DNA from: Sphingomonadaceae bacterium 3R27E2-A
GTDB taxonomy: Bacteria > Pseudomonadota > Alphaproteobacteria > Sphingomonadales > Sphingomonadaceae
NCBI GenBank assembly: GCA_005503165.1
Contig: SCNT01000001.1
Location: 62,001-126,000 of the forward strand
Direction: 5' to 3'
Length of the DNA stretch: 64,000 nucleotides
Positions 18,533 to 27,513 of the stretch are shown piece after piece. The translations under genes and the position numbers were made by a program. The notes beneath the pieces are model-generated. The model worked only from the letters and a program-made list of their open reading frames with translations, made no database searches and was not told where the DNA came from. Within the stretch, counting starts at the first letter, position 1. The number at the start of each line of letters is the position of its first letter.

Positions 18533-19384
18533 ATGAGACTCCGCTCGCTCCTTTTCGTCCCCGGCGATCGCCCCGAACGCTTCGCCAAGGCTGCCGCATC
18601 GGGCGCCGACGCGATCATCCTCGACCTCGAGGATTCGGTCAGCCTCGCGAACAAGGACGTCGCGCGCCATGCGATCGCCGATTATCTGGCAGGGTCGCGC
18701 GAGGTTATCACGCTGGTCCGGGTCAATCCGCTCGACGGGCATCTGACCGCCGCCGACGTCGCCGCGATCCTCTGCGCGCGGCCCGATGCGATCATGCTGC
18801 CCAAGGCCGAGGGGGCGCCGAGCATCCAGCAGCTCGACACCATATTGCGCAGCGAATCCGCCGCGGACGCTTCACTGCCTGCGATCCTGCCGATCGCGAC
18901 CGAGACCCCGGCAGCGATCTTCACGCTCGGCAGCTATCGCGAAGTCAGGGACCGGCTGCTCGGGCTGACCTGGGGCGCCGAAGACCTGCCCGCCGCGATC
19001 GGCGCGACGAACAGCCGGGAGGCCGACGGCGGCTATACGTCGCCCTATGAGGTAGCGCGCGCGATGACCCTCTTCGCCGCGCATGCCGCGGGCACCGCCG
19101 CGATCGACACCGTCTTTCCCGCGATCAAGGACGAGAGCGGGCTCGCCGCCTATGCCGCGCGGGCCCGTCGCGACGGCTTCACCGGCATGATGGCGATCCA
19201 TCCGTCGCAGGTCGGCCCGATCAACGCCGCCTTCACCCCCGCGGCCGACGAAGTCGCGCGGGCGCAGGCGATCGTGGATGCCTTTGCGGCGAACCCCGAC
19301 GTCGGGGTGCTGCAGGTCGACGGCAAGATGGTCGACGCGCCGCATCTGAAGCAGGCGCGGCATATATTGTCGCTGGCCGACTGA
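18533..19384 (+). CDS. CitE-like (HpcH/HpaI aldolase, citrate lyase beta) acyl-CoA lyase
   Basis: 283 residues of the CitE/malyl-CoA-lyase superfamily. Visible are LRSLLFVPGDRPERFAKA, the metal-site stretch AIILDLEDSV, RVNPLDG, MLPKAEG and TETPAAIFTL followed by LTWGAEDL. There is no citrate lyase alpha or gamma gene nearby, so it is one of the stand-alone CitE-like enzymes that cleave or make malyl-, methylmalyl- or citramalyl-type CoA esters. Together with the MaoC gene it could act on a branched dicarboxyl-CoA. It is separated from its neighbours by a family D repeat on each side. Confidence 0.85.
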   Translation: MRLRSLLFVPGDRPERFAKAAASGADAIILDLEDSVSLANKDVARHAIADYLAGSREVITLVRVNPLDGHLTAADVAAILCARPDAIMLPKAEGAPSIQQLDTILRSESAADASLPAILPIATETPAAIFTLGSYREVRDRLLGLTWGAEDLPAAIGATNSREADGGYTSPYEVARAMTLFAAHAAGTAAIDTVFPAIKDESGLAAYAARARRDGFTGMMAIHPSQVGPINAAFTPAADEVARAQAIVDAFAANPDVGVLQVDGKMVDAPHLKQARHILSLAD

Positions 19385-19395
19385 CTCCCCTACCG

Positions 19396-19474
19396 CCGTT
19401 CGTGTCGAGCGTAGTCGAGACACGCTTGAGGAGCGCCCGCCTTCTCGTGTCTCGACTTCGCTCGACACAAACGG
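19396..19474. repeat. Family D inverted repeat, copy 3
   Basis: Arms GCCGTTCGTGTCGAGCGTAG-TCGAGACACG and CGTGTCTCGACTTCGCTCGA-CACAAACGGC with a centre of about 20 nt. It lies between the convergent CitE-like and phospholipase D genes, where a hairpin could also serve as a bidirectional end signal, although no T-run follows. Confidence 0.9.
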
Positions 19475-19478
19475 CTAT

Positions 19479-20981
19479 TTAGGCAGGCTTTCGCCCGAAC
19501 GGCCGATGCCGCCGGATCCACTCCCTGCCCTTGCGCCAGTTCTTGCGCATCCCCCGCTCGGGGATCGCGTCGAACATCGCGTCGGGGCTTTCGGGATCGA
19601 GCAATTCGTGCTCGGCGATATATTGGTCGAAGTCTCCGGGCTTGGTCAGATCGAGCAGTTCGAGCGACCGGCCTTCGCCTTTGCGCAGGCCCTCGATCGT
19701 CTCGATCAGCGATCCCGATGCTTCGAAACCGCGCCCGACCAGCACCGGCTCGACCCCCAGATGCTCGGCGATCAGCGTTTCGCGCAAGGTCCGGATCGTC
19801 GGCTCGACCCCGGTGTTTGCGGGCAGCGCGGCGTCGATCGTGACGTCGCATTCGCTGTCGAGCCCCATCGAGCGGTTGTTCATGTTGGCAGACCCGACGC
19901 GGATCAGCCGATCGTCGACGATCGCGGTCTTGGCGTGAACATAGATGGGATCGCCCCCTGCTGTGTGCGGGACATAGACGCGGAGGCGGTCACCGTGCTT
20001 CGCCTTGGCGATCTCGCGGACCAGCTGCACGCGCGCGGCGTCCATCGCCACCTGCTCAAGCCAGCCGTCGGCGGTCCTCGGCATCACCATCACGAATTCC
20101 GGGGCGTCGTCCTCGTTCAGCCGCTCGGCGATCGCGGCGGCGATCTTGGCGCTCGTGAAATATTGGTTCTCGAAATAGATGAAGCGCCGGGCGGCGGCGA
20201 TCATGTCGAGATAAAGCTGCTCGATCTCGCGGATCTCTCCATAACCATTATATTCGGCGCGCGTACGCGAGATGGCTACATCGACCCCGAAGAAGTCGGC
20301 TTCAAGATCGTCGGGCCAATTCTCGCCCTCGCCGTCCAGCTCGCAGAGCGGTTTGTTCGTGGCGCGCTGCCAGCGTTCGTTGCCGAGTTCGGCGAGCGCC
20401 TTGCCGACCGGGCCGGCGAGGATCATCGTCGAATCGTGCCACGGCATATAGGGCCTGCCGTCCGGTCCGGTGCGGCGCGCATCCTGGTCGACGTGGTCGC
20501 GCGTATCCCAGCGCCGCGAGCTGACGTCGATGCCGCCGCACACCGCGAGATGATCGTCGAATACCGCGACCTTCTGATGGTGGCTGCATCCGAACGGATG
20601 CGCGCTGTCCATGCGGAAGCTGATCGAACGCGTCAGTTTCCAGCGCGCGATCATCGCGACGATGGCGGGCGAGAAATATTGTTTCAGCCCGCCGAAGTTC
20701 CAGCGGAGGATGTCGATGTCACGATCGGGACAGTTCCTGGCGAGGCGGAGCAGATAATGGCCGAGCGCCTCGCCCCGCCCCTTTTCGTCGGGGCATAGGG
20801 GAATGCGCGGGTCGAAATCCCAGCCGATGAGCAGGATGCGCTCCTTCGCGCCCGCCATCAGGTCCTTGAGCAGCGCGTAATAATCGGCGGCGTCGACGAT
20901 CATCCGGGCCTTGTCGGCGCGTTCGATCCGCCAGCAATTGCGGCCCTCGACGACGATCGGGGAAAGCGCGCCCTCGCTCAT
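19479..20981 (-). CDS. Phospholipase D-family protein with two HKD motifs
   Basis: 500 residues. Two catalytic H-x-K motifs are visible: SHHQKVAVFDD (HQK at about residues 135-137) and VHAKTAIVDDRL (His349, Lys351), each followed by the GG/GS-N segment (CGGIDVSSRRWDT; GSANMNNRSMG). This is the phospholipase D/cardiolipin synthase superfamily. No N-terminal transmembrane helices are seen, unlike classical cardiolipin synthase, so a soluble or peripheral phosphatidyltransferase or phospholipase D is more likely. It stands alone, with a short gap to the downstream acyl-CoA dehydrogenase on the same strand. Confidence 0.88.
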   Translation of the reverse strand: MSEGALSPIVVEGRNCWRIERADKARMIVDAADYYALLKDLMAGAKERILLIGWDFDPRIPLCPDEKGRGEALGHYLLRLARNCPDRDIDILRWNFGGLKQYFSPAIVAMIARWKLTRSISFRMDSAHPFGCSHHQKVAVFDDHLAVCGGIDVSSRRWDTRDHVDQDARRTGPDGRPYMPWHDSTMILAGPVGKALAELGNERWQRATNKPLCELDGEGENWPDDLEADFFGVDVAISRTRAEYNGYGEIREIEQLYLDMIAAARRFIYFENQYFTSAKIAAAIAERLNEDDAPEFVMVMPRTADGWLEQVAMDAARVQLVREIAKAKHGDRLRVYVPHTAGGDPIYVHAKTAIVDDRLIRVGSANMNNRSMGLDSECDVTIDAALPANTGVEPTIRTLRETLIAEHLGVEPVLVGRGFEASGSLIETIEGLRKGEGRSLELLDLTKPGDFDQYIAEHELLDPESPDAMFDAIPERGMRKNWRKGREWIRRHRPFGRKPA

Positions 20982-21035
20982 GACCGCTGAGACGCACCGC
21001 AGCCTTTTTGGTTGCGGGCGTCCGGCAAGAAGCGA

Positions 21036-22838
21036 TCAGGCGGCGTGGAACTGCTCCGGCGTGAGCGCCATCATTGCCTCGCTGCCCGCCTCGATCTTGC
21101 GCCGGAGCGCGCCCGCGTCGGGCATGAAGCGTTCGGCGAAGTGGCGTGCGGTGACCAGCTTGGCCTCCATGAACGCCTTGTCGCCGCGACCCTCGGCGAG
21201 CGCCTTGACCGCCGCCTCGGCCATCATCAGCCACATCGAGCCCAAGGCGACGATGCCCATGATGTGCATATAGTGATGCGCGCCGGCGCCGACATTGTTG
21301 GGGTTCGCCATGCCGTTTTGCATGAACCACATCGTCGCGGCCTTGAGTTCGCCATTGGCCTTTTCGAGGCGGCTCGCAAAGTCGGCGAGTTCGGGGATGT
21401 CCTTCGCGCGCGCGCACTCGCCGTCGACCACCGCGAACAGCGCCTGCACCCCGCGCCCGCCGTTCTGCGCGAGCTTGCGGCCAACGAGGTCCATCGCCTG
21501 CACGCCGTTGGCGCCCTCGTAGATCATCGTGATGCGGGCATCGCGGACATACTGGCTCATGCCCTGCTCTTCGATATAGCCGTGGCCGCCGAAGACCTGC
21601 TGCGCGTTGGTCGCGACGTCATAGCCCTTGTCGGTGCCATAGCCCTTGATCACCGGGGTGAGCAGGCTGACGAGGTCGTCGGCCCGCTGGCGTTCCTCCT
21701 CGGTCTCGGCGAGATGCGCGAGATCGACCTGCAAGGCGCCCCACAGACAGAGCGCGCGGAGGCCCTCGACGGTGGCCTTGGCGTCCATCAGCATGCGGCG
21801 CACGTCGGGGTGGACGAAGAGCGGATCGGCCTTTTCCTGCGGATCGGCGGGGCCGGTGAGCGCGCGGCCCTGGCGGCGGTCCTGCGCATATTGCACGGCG
21901 TTCTGGAAGGCGATGTCGGCCTGGCCGAGGCCCTGTATGCCGACGCCGAGGCGCGCGGCGTTCATCATCACGAACATCGCGGCGAGGCCCTTATTCTCCT
22001 CGCCAACCATCCAGCCCTTGGCGCCGTCGTAGTTCATGACGCAGGTCGAATTGGCGTGGATGCCCATCTTGTGTTCGATGGAGCCGCATTGCAGCGTGTT
22101 GCGGTCGCCGAGTGTGCCGTCTTCGTTGACGAGATATTTGGGCACGATGAAGAGCGAGATGCCCTTGACGCTGTCGGGGGCGTCGGGGGTCTTCGCGAGC
22201 ACGAGGTGGACGATATTGTCGGTGAGGTCGTGCTCGCCCGACGAGATGAAGATCTTGGTCCCGGTGACCGCATAGCTGCCGTCGCCGTTGGGCACCGCGC
22301 GGGTACGGATGAGGCCGAGGTCGGTGCCGCAGTGCGGCTCGGTCAGGTTCATCGTGCCGCCCCATTCGCCCGAGATCATCTTGGGGACATAGACGGCCTT
22401 CTGTTCGTCGCTGCCCTTGACGAGGATCGCGGCCACTGCAGCCTGGGTGAGGCCCGGGTACATCGAAAAGGCCTGGTTCGCGGCCATGCGATACTCCTCG
22501 ACCGGGAAGCCGACGACGTGCGGCAGCGCCTGGCCGCCGAATTCCTCGGGCGCGGTGAGCAGCGTCCAGCCGGCGTCGCAATAGGCCTTATAGGCTTCCT
22601 TGAAGCCCTTGGGCGTGGTCACGCTGCCGTCGTCGTGGCGCGTGCAGCCTTCCTGGTCGCCCGAATAGTTGATCGGGAAGAGCACTTCCTCGCAGAACTT
22701 GCCGGCCTCGGTCAGCACCGCCTCGACAAGGTCGGGGCTGGCGTTGGCGAAGCCCGGCAGGTTCGCATAGCGCTCGATGCCGAGCACGTCGTTGATCAGG
22801 AACAGCGAGTCTTGAACGGGGGCGCGATAGACGGGCAT
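21036..22838 (-). CDS. Acyl-CoA dehydrogenase with C-terminal extension (DmdC/FadE-like)
   Basis: 600 residues, the large acyl-CoA dehydrogenase subgroup that carries an extra C-terminal helical domain. It begins with the typical MPVYRAPVQDSLFLINDVL. FAD and substrate signatures are MNLTEPHCGTDLGLIRT and KIFISSGEHDLTDNIVH; the catalytic base is in ITMIYEGANGVQAMDLVGRK. Such proteins include methylthiopropionyl-CoA dehydrogenase and medium/long-chain enzymes, so the substrate is open. A MerR regulator lies directly upstream on the same strand and probably controls it. Confidence 0.9.
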   Translation of the reverse strand: MPVYRAPVQDSLFLINDVLGIERYANLPGFANASPDLVEAVLTEAGKFCEEVLFPINYSGDQEGCTRHDDGSVTTPKGFKEAYKAYCDAGWTLLTAPEEFGGQALPHVVGFPVEEYRMAANQAFSMYPGLTQAAVAAILVKGSDEQKAVYVPKMISGEWGGTMNLTEPHCGTDLGLIRTRAVPNGDGSYAVTGTKIFISSGEHDLTDNIVHLVLAKTPDAPDSVKGISLFIVPKYLVNEDGTLGDRNTLQCGSIEHKMGIHANSTCVMNYDGAKGWMVGEENKGLAAMFVMMNAARLGVGIQGLGQADIAFQNAVQYAQDRRQGRALTGPADPQEKADPLFVHPDVRRMLMDAKATVEGLRALCLWGALQVDLAHLAETEEERQRADDLVSLLTPVIKGYGTDKGYDVATNAQQVFGGHGYIEEQGMSQYVRDARITMIYEGANGVQAMDLVGRKLAQNGGRGVQALFAVVDGECARAKDIPELADFASRLEKANGELKAATMWFMQNGMANPNNVGAGAHHYMHIMGIVALGSMWLMMAEAAVKALAEGRGDKAFMEAKLVTARHFAERFMPDAGALRRKIEAGSEAMMALTPEQFHAA

Positions 22839-22906
22839 GCGACATCTTTCCGAAAAGTCAGGGGTTGGCGATATATCTCGCCCGGGGAACTCTTATTGGC
22901 GAAAAA

Positions 22907-23338
22907 TCAGTTCGCAGTCTGGCGCGCGTCGACCTTTTTGACCATGTCGATGAAGCGCGCCAGTTCGTCGACCGCGCTGTCGATATCATCGCGCTGGCGC
23001 TGGAGCAACGCGATGCGCTCCTGGCACTTCTCGATCGTGACCTGGCGCTGGGTCTTGCGCCCGTCGCCGACGTCGTAGAGGTCGATCATCTCGCGGATGT
23101 CGGCGAGGCTGAAGCCGGTGCGCTTGGCGCGCAGGATCCAGGCGAGCCGGGCGCGGTCGCGCTTCGAATAGATGCGCGACAGTCCCTTGCGCGACGGGCT
23201 GATCAGCCCCTCGTCCTCGTAGAAGCGCAAGGCGCGGGCGGTCACCCCGAATTCGGACGACAGGTCGGTGATGCTGAACTGTTCGCGCCCGAGATGGTCG
23301 GGGGTGTCGATATGGGCGTGGCCGTATTCGTCGGTCAT
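22907..23338 (-). CDS. MerR-family regulator, acyl-CoA-metabolism type
   Basis: 143 residues. The winged helix is FSITDLSSEFGVTARALRFYEDEGLISPSRKGLSRIYSKRDRARL (cited in parts: residues about 20-65), followed by a coiled-coil dimerisation helix (KCQERIALLQRQRDDIDSAV). There is no cysteine-rich metal site at the C-terminus, so it is not a metal sensor; relatives such as LiuR control branched-chain and fatty acyl-CoA genes. It lies 68 nt upstream of the acyl-CoA dehydrogenase on the same strand. The effector is unknown. Confidence 0.85.
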   Translation of the reverse strand: MTDEYGHAHIDTPDHLGREQFSITDLSSEFGVTARALRFYEDEGLISPSRKGLSRIYSKRDRARLAWILRAKRTGFSLADIREMIDLYDVGDGRKTQRQVTIEKCQERIALLQRQRDDIDSAVDELARFIDMVKKVDARQTAN

Positions 23339-23403
23339 CGCACAAGTCTAGTTTCCGTTGACGTGAACGTCAAGGCTGGCGGATGCCGGGAAAGCGCCGC
23401 GGA

Positions 23404-23928
23404 TCAGGCGCCGCAGGGCCGTGTCATATTGCCGTCATCGCCCTTCATCCGCAAGCCCCTTGCGTCGGCTTCGGACCAGCTGGCGCGCGGCAGGCGCAAA
23501 CCCGAGAGCGAGGCGCGCGCGGGGCAGAGATTGTCGCAGGCGGGCGGCAGGCTGCCGGGCAGGCGCAGTTCGTCCTCTTCCTCGCGCACCAGCGCGCTGC
23601 ACCCCTCGGCGCCCGCGAAATCGAGCCGCCAGCCGCCGTCTTCGCGCGTCACGCGCCCCCGAGCCTCGCAGGTCAGCCCGGGGCCATAGGCGGCGGTGAG
23701 CGCGAAGCGCCAGCGCCCCGCGCCGTCGGGGACGACGCACATCGCGTCGCGGCCGATATCGTGGCGCCGCTCATAGGCGCCGGTGAGGTCGGCGGCCTCG
23801 GGGCGCACGACGCCGCGCTCGCGCGCCGCCATCTCGAGCGGATTGTCCGCATCGCCCTGCCCGTCGCCCGGCGCGGGGCGGCCGCAGGCGGCGAGCAGCA
23901 GCAGGAAAACGAGGCTAGCCCTGCGCAT
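23404..23928 (-). CDS. Hypothetical lipoprotein
   Basis: 174 residues. [16 protein letters not shown] is a clear lipoprotein signal with the acylated Cys at residue 15. The rest is a small periplasmic domain with paired cysteines ([29 protein letters not shown]) and no recognised family. The start overlaps the end of hisI by 14 nt, so the two are coexpressed, although no functional link is apparent. Confidence 0.75.
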   Translation of the reverse strand: MRRASLVFLLLLAACGRPAPGDGQGDADNPLEMAARERGVVRPEAADLTGAYERRHDIGRDAMCVVPDGAGRWRFALTAAYGPGLTCEARGRVTREDGGWRLDFAGAEGCSALVREEEDELRLPGSLPPACDNLCPARASLSGLRLPRASWSEADARGLRMKGDDGNMTRPCGA

Positions 23929-24295
23929 CGTCGCCCAGGAAGGTGAGCGAGCCGTCGGCGTCGACGCGGCGGTAGAAGCAGGAGCGGCGCCCGGTGTGGC
24001 ACGCCGGGCCGGCGGGGGTGACGCGCAACAGCAGCGCGTCCTGATCGCAATCGACGCGCATCTCGACGAGCGTCAGCCCGTTGCCCGAGGTTTCGCCCTT
24101 GCGCCACATGGCTTTGCGCGAGCGGGACCAGAAATGCGCCTGCCCCGTTTCCTGCGTCAGGCGGATGGCGTCGGCGTTCATATACGCGACCATCAGCAGC
24201 GTGCCGGTCGCGGCGTCGGTGACGATTGCGGTCACCAGCCCGGCAGCGTCGAAACGCGGGTCGAAGCGGTCCATGCTGTCGCGGAGATCGGTCAT
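23915..24295 (-). CDS. hisI: Phosphoribosyl-AMP cyclohydrolase
   Basis: 126 residues, the stand-alone HisI form without a fused HisE domain, as usual in alphaproteobacteria. It opens the adenine ring of phosphoribosyl-AMP in histidine synthesis. Landmarks are [33 protein letters not shown] and zinc/magnesium site residues in [10 protein letters not shown] and [11 protein letters not shown]. Family R element copy 3 lies upstream, between hisI and the divergent purF. Confidence 0.95.
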   Translation of the reverse strand: MTDLRDSMDRFDPRFDAAGLVTAIVTDAATGTLLMVAYMNADAIRLTQETGQAHFWSRSRKAMWRKGETSGNGLTLVEMRVDCDQDALLLRVTPAGPACHTGRRSCFYRRVDADGSLTFLGDDAQG

Positions 24296-24378
24296 GGAGG
24301 GGGCTTTAGAGGGCGATTATATGCTTGGCAAATTCGGTAGCGGGGGCGGTCGGTATCGGGCGGAAGGGGACGTTCTTA

Positions 24379-24533
24379 ATCCTCCCTGCGGCGTAGCCGT
24401 GGGGAGGGGGACCACCCGTAGGGTGGTGGAGGGGCCGATGCCCCAGGCCCAGGTTCCAGACGGCCGCCCCTCCACCATGCTTCGCATGGTCCCCCTCCCC
24501 ATCGCTTCGCGACAGGGAGGATTATTACGTCCG
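24379..24533. repeat. Family R inverted-repeat element, copy 3 (best conserved)
   Basis: Left half AATCCTCCCTGCGGCGTAGC-CGTGGGGAGGGGGACCACCC-GTAGGGTGGTGGAGGGGCC and inverted right half CCCCTCCACCATGCTTCGCA-TGGTCCCCCTCCCCATCGCT-TCGCGACAGGGAGGATT. The similarity extends outward: GCGGAAGGGGACG on the left mirrors CGTCCGCTTTCC on the right. It occupies the centre of the 402-nt gap between hisI and purF; the remaining sequence up to 24697 holds no feature I can name beyond the presumed purF promoter. Confidence 0.92.
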
Positions 24534-24697
24534 CTTTCCACCCCGAAGCCGCCATCAACCGGCGTATTTGCAATCGATAAGATGATGCTTTGAACCGCGG
24601 CGCGCCCCGCTGTCACGCGAGAGTCAAATTGGGGGGGCGACATTTGCGATTCCGCTCCCTATATGCGCCGCAGCCGTTGCCCCGAAGCTGGACACAG

Positions 24698-26155
24698 ATG
24701 CTCACCACACACCCGTTCGACGACGACAATCTCCGCGAGGAGTGCGGCGTCTTTGGTATCCACGGCGCCGAGAGCGCCGCCGCGGTGGTCGCGCTGGGCC
24801 TCCACGCGCTCCAGCATCGCGGCCAGGAAGCGGCGGGCATCACCGCCTTCGACGGCAAGGAGTTCCACACGCACCGTGCGATGGGGCATGTCGCGGGCAA
24901 TTTCGACCGCGACGACATCATGCGCCAGCTCGCCGGCGCCTCGGCGGTCGGGCATGTCCGCTATTCGACGACGGGCGAGACCGCGCTGCGCAACGTCCAG
25001 CCGCTCTATGCCGACCTGTCGACCGGCGGTTTCGCGGTCGCGCACAACGGCAATATCTCGAACGCCACGGCGCTGAAGAAGATCCTTGTCCGCCGCGGCT
25101 CGATCTTCCAGTCGACGAGCGACACCGAGGTGATCATCCACCTCGTCGCGACGTCGAATTATCGCACTTTGCTCGACCGCTTCATCGACGCGCTGAAGCA
25201 GGTCGAGGGCGCCTATTCGCTGATCTGCCTGACCGCGGAGGGCATGATCGGCTGCCGCGACCCGCTCGGCATCCGCCCGCTGGTGATCGGCAAGCTCAAC
25301 GACGCCTATATCTTCGCGTCGGAAACAGTAGCGCTCGACGTCGTCGGCGCCGATTTCGTGCGTTCGGTCGAGCCCGGCGAGCTGGTGATCGTCCGCGACG
25401 GGCAGCTGACCTCGCACCGCCCCTTCGCCGAGCGCCCCGCGCGCCCGTGCATCTTCGAATATGTCTATTTCTCGCGCCCCGATTCGATCGTCGACGGAAC
25501 GAGCGTCTATTCGGTGCGCAAGGCGATCGGCGCCGAGCTGGCGCGCGAGAACGGCGTCGAGGCCGACCTGGTCATCCCGGTCCCCGATTCGGGCACCCCG
25601 GCGGCGATCGGCTATGCGCAGGAATCGGGCATTCCGTTCGAGCTGGGCATCATCCGCTCGCACTATGTCGGGCGCACCTTCATCCAGCCGGGCGACAAGG
25701 TCCGCCACCTGGGCGTCAAGCTGAAGCACAACGCCAACCGCGCGCTGATCGCGGGCAAGCGCATCGTGCTGATCGACGATTCGATCGTGCGCGGCACGAC
25801 GAGCCTGAAGATCGTGCAGATGATGCGCGATGCCGGCGCCGCCGAAGTGCATATGCGCATCGCGAGCCCGCCGACGCAGCACAGCTGCTTCTATGGCGTC
25901 GACACACCCGAGCGCGCCAAGCTGCTCGCGGCGCAGATGACGGTCGGGCAGATGGCGAATTTCATCAACGCTGACAGCCTCGCCTTCCTGACGATCGACG
26001 GTTTGTACCGCGCGCTGGGAGAGGCCGAGCGCAGCGACCGCACGCCGCAATATTGCGATGCCTGCTTCACCGGCGACTATCCGACCACGCTCACCGATTT
26101 CGACGAGCATGGGCTGGAGGATCAATTTTCGCTGCTCGCCGAACGGGTTGTCTGA
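24698..26155 (+). CDS. purF: Amidophosphoribosyltransferase
   Basis: 485 residues. It makes phosphoribosylamine from PRPP and glutamine, the first committed step of purine synthesis. The N-terminal nucleophile is Cys16 in LREECGVFGIHG, implying removal of a 15-residue propeptide. The glutaminase domain (HALQHRGQEAAGI, GHVRYSTTG) precedes the PRPP-binding loop IVLIDDSIVRGTTS (residues 356-369). Late cysteines (HSCFYGVDTPE, YCDACFTG) fit the Fe-S type. ATG 24698 is chosen because the propeptide starts there; the frame is open upstream. It is followed after 4 nt by an SDR gene. Confidence 0.96.
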   Translation: MLTTHPFDDDNLREECGVFGIHGAESAAAVVALGLHALQHRGQEAAGITAFDGKEFHTHRAMGHVAGNFDRDDIMRQLAGASAVGHVRYSTTGETALRNVQPLYADLSTGGFAVAHNGNISNATALKKILVRRGSIFQSTSDTEVIIHLVATSNYRTLLDRFIDALKQVEGAYSLICLTAEGMIGCRDPLGIRPLVIGKLNDAYIFASETVALDVVGADFVRSVEPGELVIVRDGQLTSHRPFAERPARPCIFEYVYFSRPDSIVDGTSVYSVRKAIGAELARENGVEADLVIPVPDSGTPAAIGYAQESGIPFELGIIRSHYVGRTFIQPGDKVRHLGVKLKHNANRALIAGKRIVLIDDSIVRGTTSLKIVQMMRDAGAAEVHMRIASPPTQHSCFYGVDTPERAKLLAAQMTVGQMANFINADSLAFLTIDGLYRALGEAERSDRTPQYCDACFTGDYPTTLTDFDEHGLEDQFSLLAERVV

Positions 26156-26159
26156 CATC

Positions 26160-26894
26160 ATGATCATCAAGTCTGAAGAACTGGCGGGGCAGGTCGCGCT
26201 CGTCACCGGCGCGAGCCGCGGCATCGGCGAGGCGATCGCCGAGGCGCTGGCGGCGCGCGGCGCGCATGTCGTGATCACCGCTCGCACCGCGGGCGGGCTC
26301 GAAGAACTCGAGGACCGCATCCACGCGGCGGGCGGCAGCGCGACGATCGCGCCGCTCGACCTGACCGACGGCGACAGCATCGCGCGCCTCGCGAGCGCGA
26401 TGGCCGAGCGCTGGCAGACGCTCGACATGCTGGTGCTGAATGCGGCGATGCTCGGCACGCTGACCCCGGTCGCGGCCATCGACGGCAAGGAATTCAACAA
26501 ACTGCTGACCTTGAACCTGATCGCGCAGCAGGCGCTGATCGCCAATTTCGATCCGCTGCTGCGCCGCGCCGCGAACGGCCGGCTGGTCGCGGTGTCGACC
26601 GGCGTCGCGCGCGAGCCGCGCGCCTATTGGGGCGCTTATGCGGCGTCGAAGGCGGCGTTCGAGACGCTGGTGACGAGCTATGGCGCCGAAATGCGCAATA
26701 TCTCGGGCGTGCGCACCGCGATCCTCGACCCCGGCGGCACGCGCACCCAGATGCGCGCGCGCGCCTATCCGGGCGAAGACCCGCAGAGCATCAAGGAACC
26801 CGCGGCGGTCGGCGCCTTCGTCGCGAAGCTGATGGTCGAGGGTTTCGACAGCACCGCTTATCACGCGCTGCCCAAGGTGATGGCGGACGCTTAA
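26160..26894 (+). CDS. Short-chain dehydrogenase/reductase
   Basis: 244 residues. The cofactor motif TGASRGIG is near residue 20, NAAMLGTLTP is the NAG-type stretch, and YAASKAAFETLV carries the catalytic Tyr/Lys pair. The basic ARTAGG after the second strand suggests NADP(H). The substrate is unknown. The start lies 4 nt after the purF stop, so it is probably read through from purF, an arrangement often seen in sphingomonads but not evidence for a purine role. Confidence 0.88.
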   Translation: MIIKSEELAGQVALVTGASRGIGEAIAEALAARGAHVVITARTAGGLEELEDRIHAAGGSATIAPLDLTDGDSIARLASAMAERWQTLDMLVLNAAMLGTLTPVAAIDGKEFNKLLTLNLIAQQALIANFDPLLRRAANGRLVAVSTGVAREPRAYWGAYAASKAAFETLVTSYGAEMRNISGVRTAILDPGGTRTQMRARAYPGEDPQSIKEPAAVGAFVAKLMVEGFDSTAYHALPKVMADA

Positions 26895-26956
26895 CGCGAT
26901 CTTTGCTTTCCTGCCCTAGGACGTCCGCCAATGCGGATTTTCAAAAGGGCACCCAA

Positions 26957-27352
26957 ATGACCCAGGGTCTTGTTCGGCCGATCATCGCGGCGGTGGCCGG
27001 CATCGTCGTCGCCTTCGGCCTCGTCTATCTGTTCCAGATCGCGGGCAATAATCTCTCGCCCGCCGAATATGACCTCGAAACCGGCGAGATATTGATTCCG
27101 CTGGGCTCGACGCTCGCGCTGATCATCGGCTGGTTCGTCGGCACCTTCGCGGGCAGCTGGCTCGCGATGCGGGTTTCGGGGGGCAATGGCGCGGGCTGGA
27201 TCGTCGCGGGCGCGGTGATCGGCGCGGCGATCTACCGCGCGGTCACGCTGGCCGATGCGTGGTGGATCATGGCGCTGGCGGTGCTGCTGCCCGCCGCGGC
27301 GGCGTGGATCGCGCAGCGCGCGACGGGGATGGCGGAGCCGGTGGCGGCCTGA
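26957..27352 (+). CDS. Small integral membrane protein
   Basis: 131 residues with four hydrophobic segments: LVRPIIAAVAGIVVAFGLV, LGSTLALIIGWFVGTFAGS, a GAGWIVAGAVIGAAIYRA stretch and MALAVLLPAAAAWIA. Its layout and spacing match the protein encoded at 30086 (both start with a PxVR-IxAAVAG type helix and have a W-F-x-G-[ST] motif), so the two are probably distant paralogs. No function is known to me. It follows the SDR gene on the same strand. Confidence 0.75.
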   Translation: MTQGLVRPIIAAVAGIVVAFGLVYLFQIAGNNLSPAEYDLETGEILIPLGSTLALIIGWFVGTFAGSWLAMRVSGGNGAGWIVAGAVIGAAIYRAVTLADAWWIMALAVLLPAAAAWIAQRATGMAEPVAA

Positions 27353-27379
27353 GACCAATACACCGCTTTGCCTAATCTT

Positions 27380-27484
27380 CGTCACCCTGAACTTGTTTCA
27401 GGGTCCATGGCCTGCCGCCTCCTTCAGCGCTGCGTCGGACGAGAGTTCAGGCCATGGATGCTGAAACGAGTTCAGCATGACGAG
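27380..27484. repeat. Family C inverted repeat, copy 3
   Basis: The arms match copies 1 and 2 (GTCACCCTGAACTTGTTTCA; inverse ending GAGTTCAGCATGACGAG), with a centre of about 35 nt. It lies between two convergent genes, as copy 1 does. Confidence 0.92.
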
Positions 27485-27513
27485 TTTCAGCAGGTAGGCG
27501 TGAAACCGCGCGG

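Noticed and set aside
16041..18599. Open frame of 852 codons opposite mccA and the MaoC gene
   Set aside because: It reads through repeat copy C2 and has no family features; mccA on the other strand is certain.
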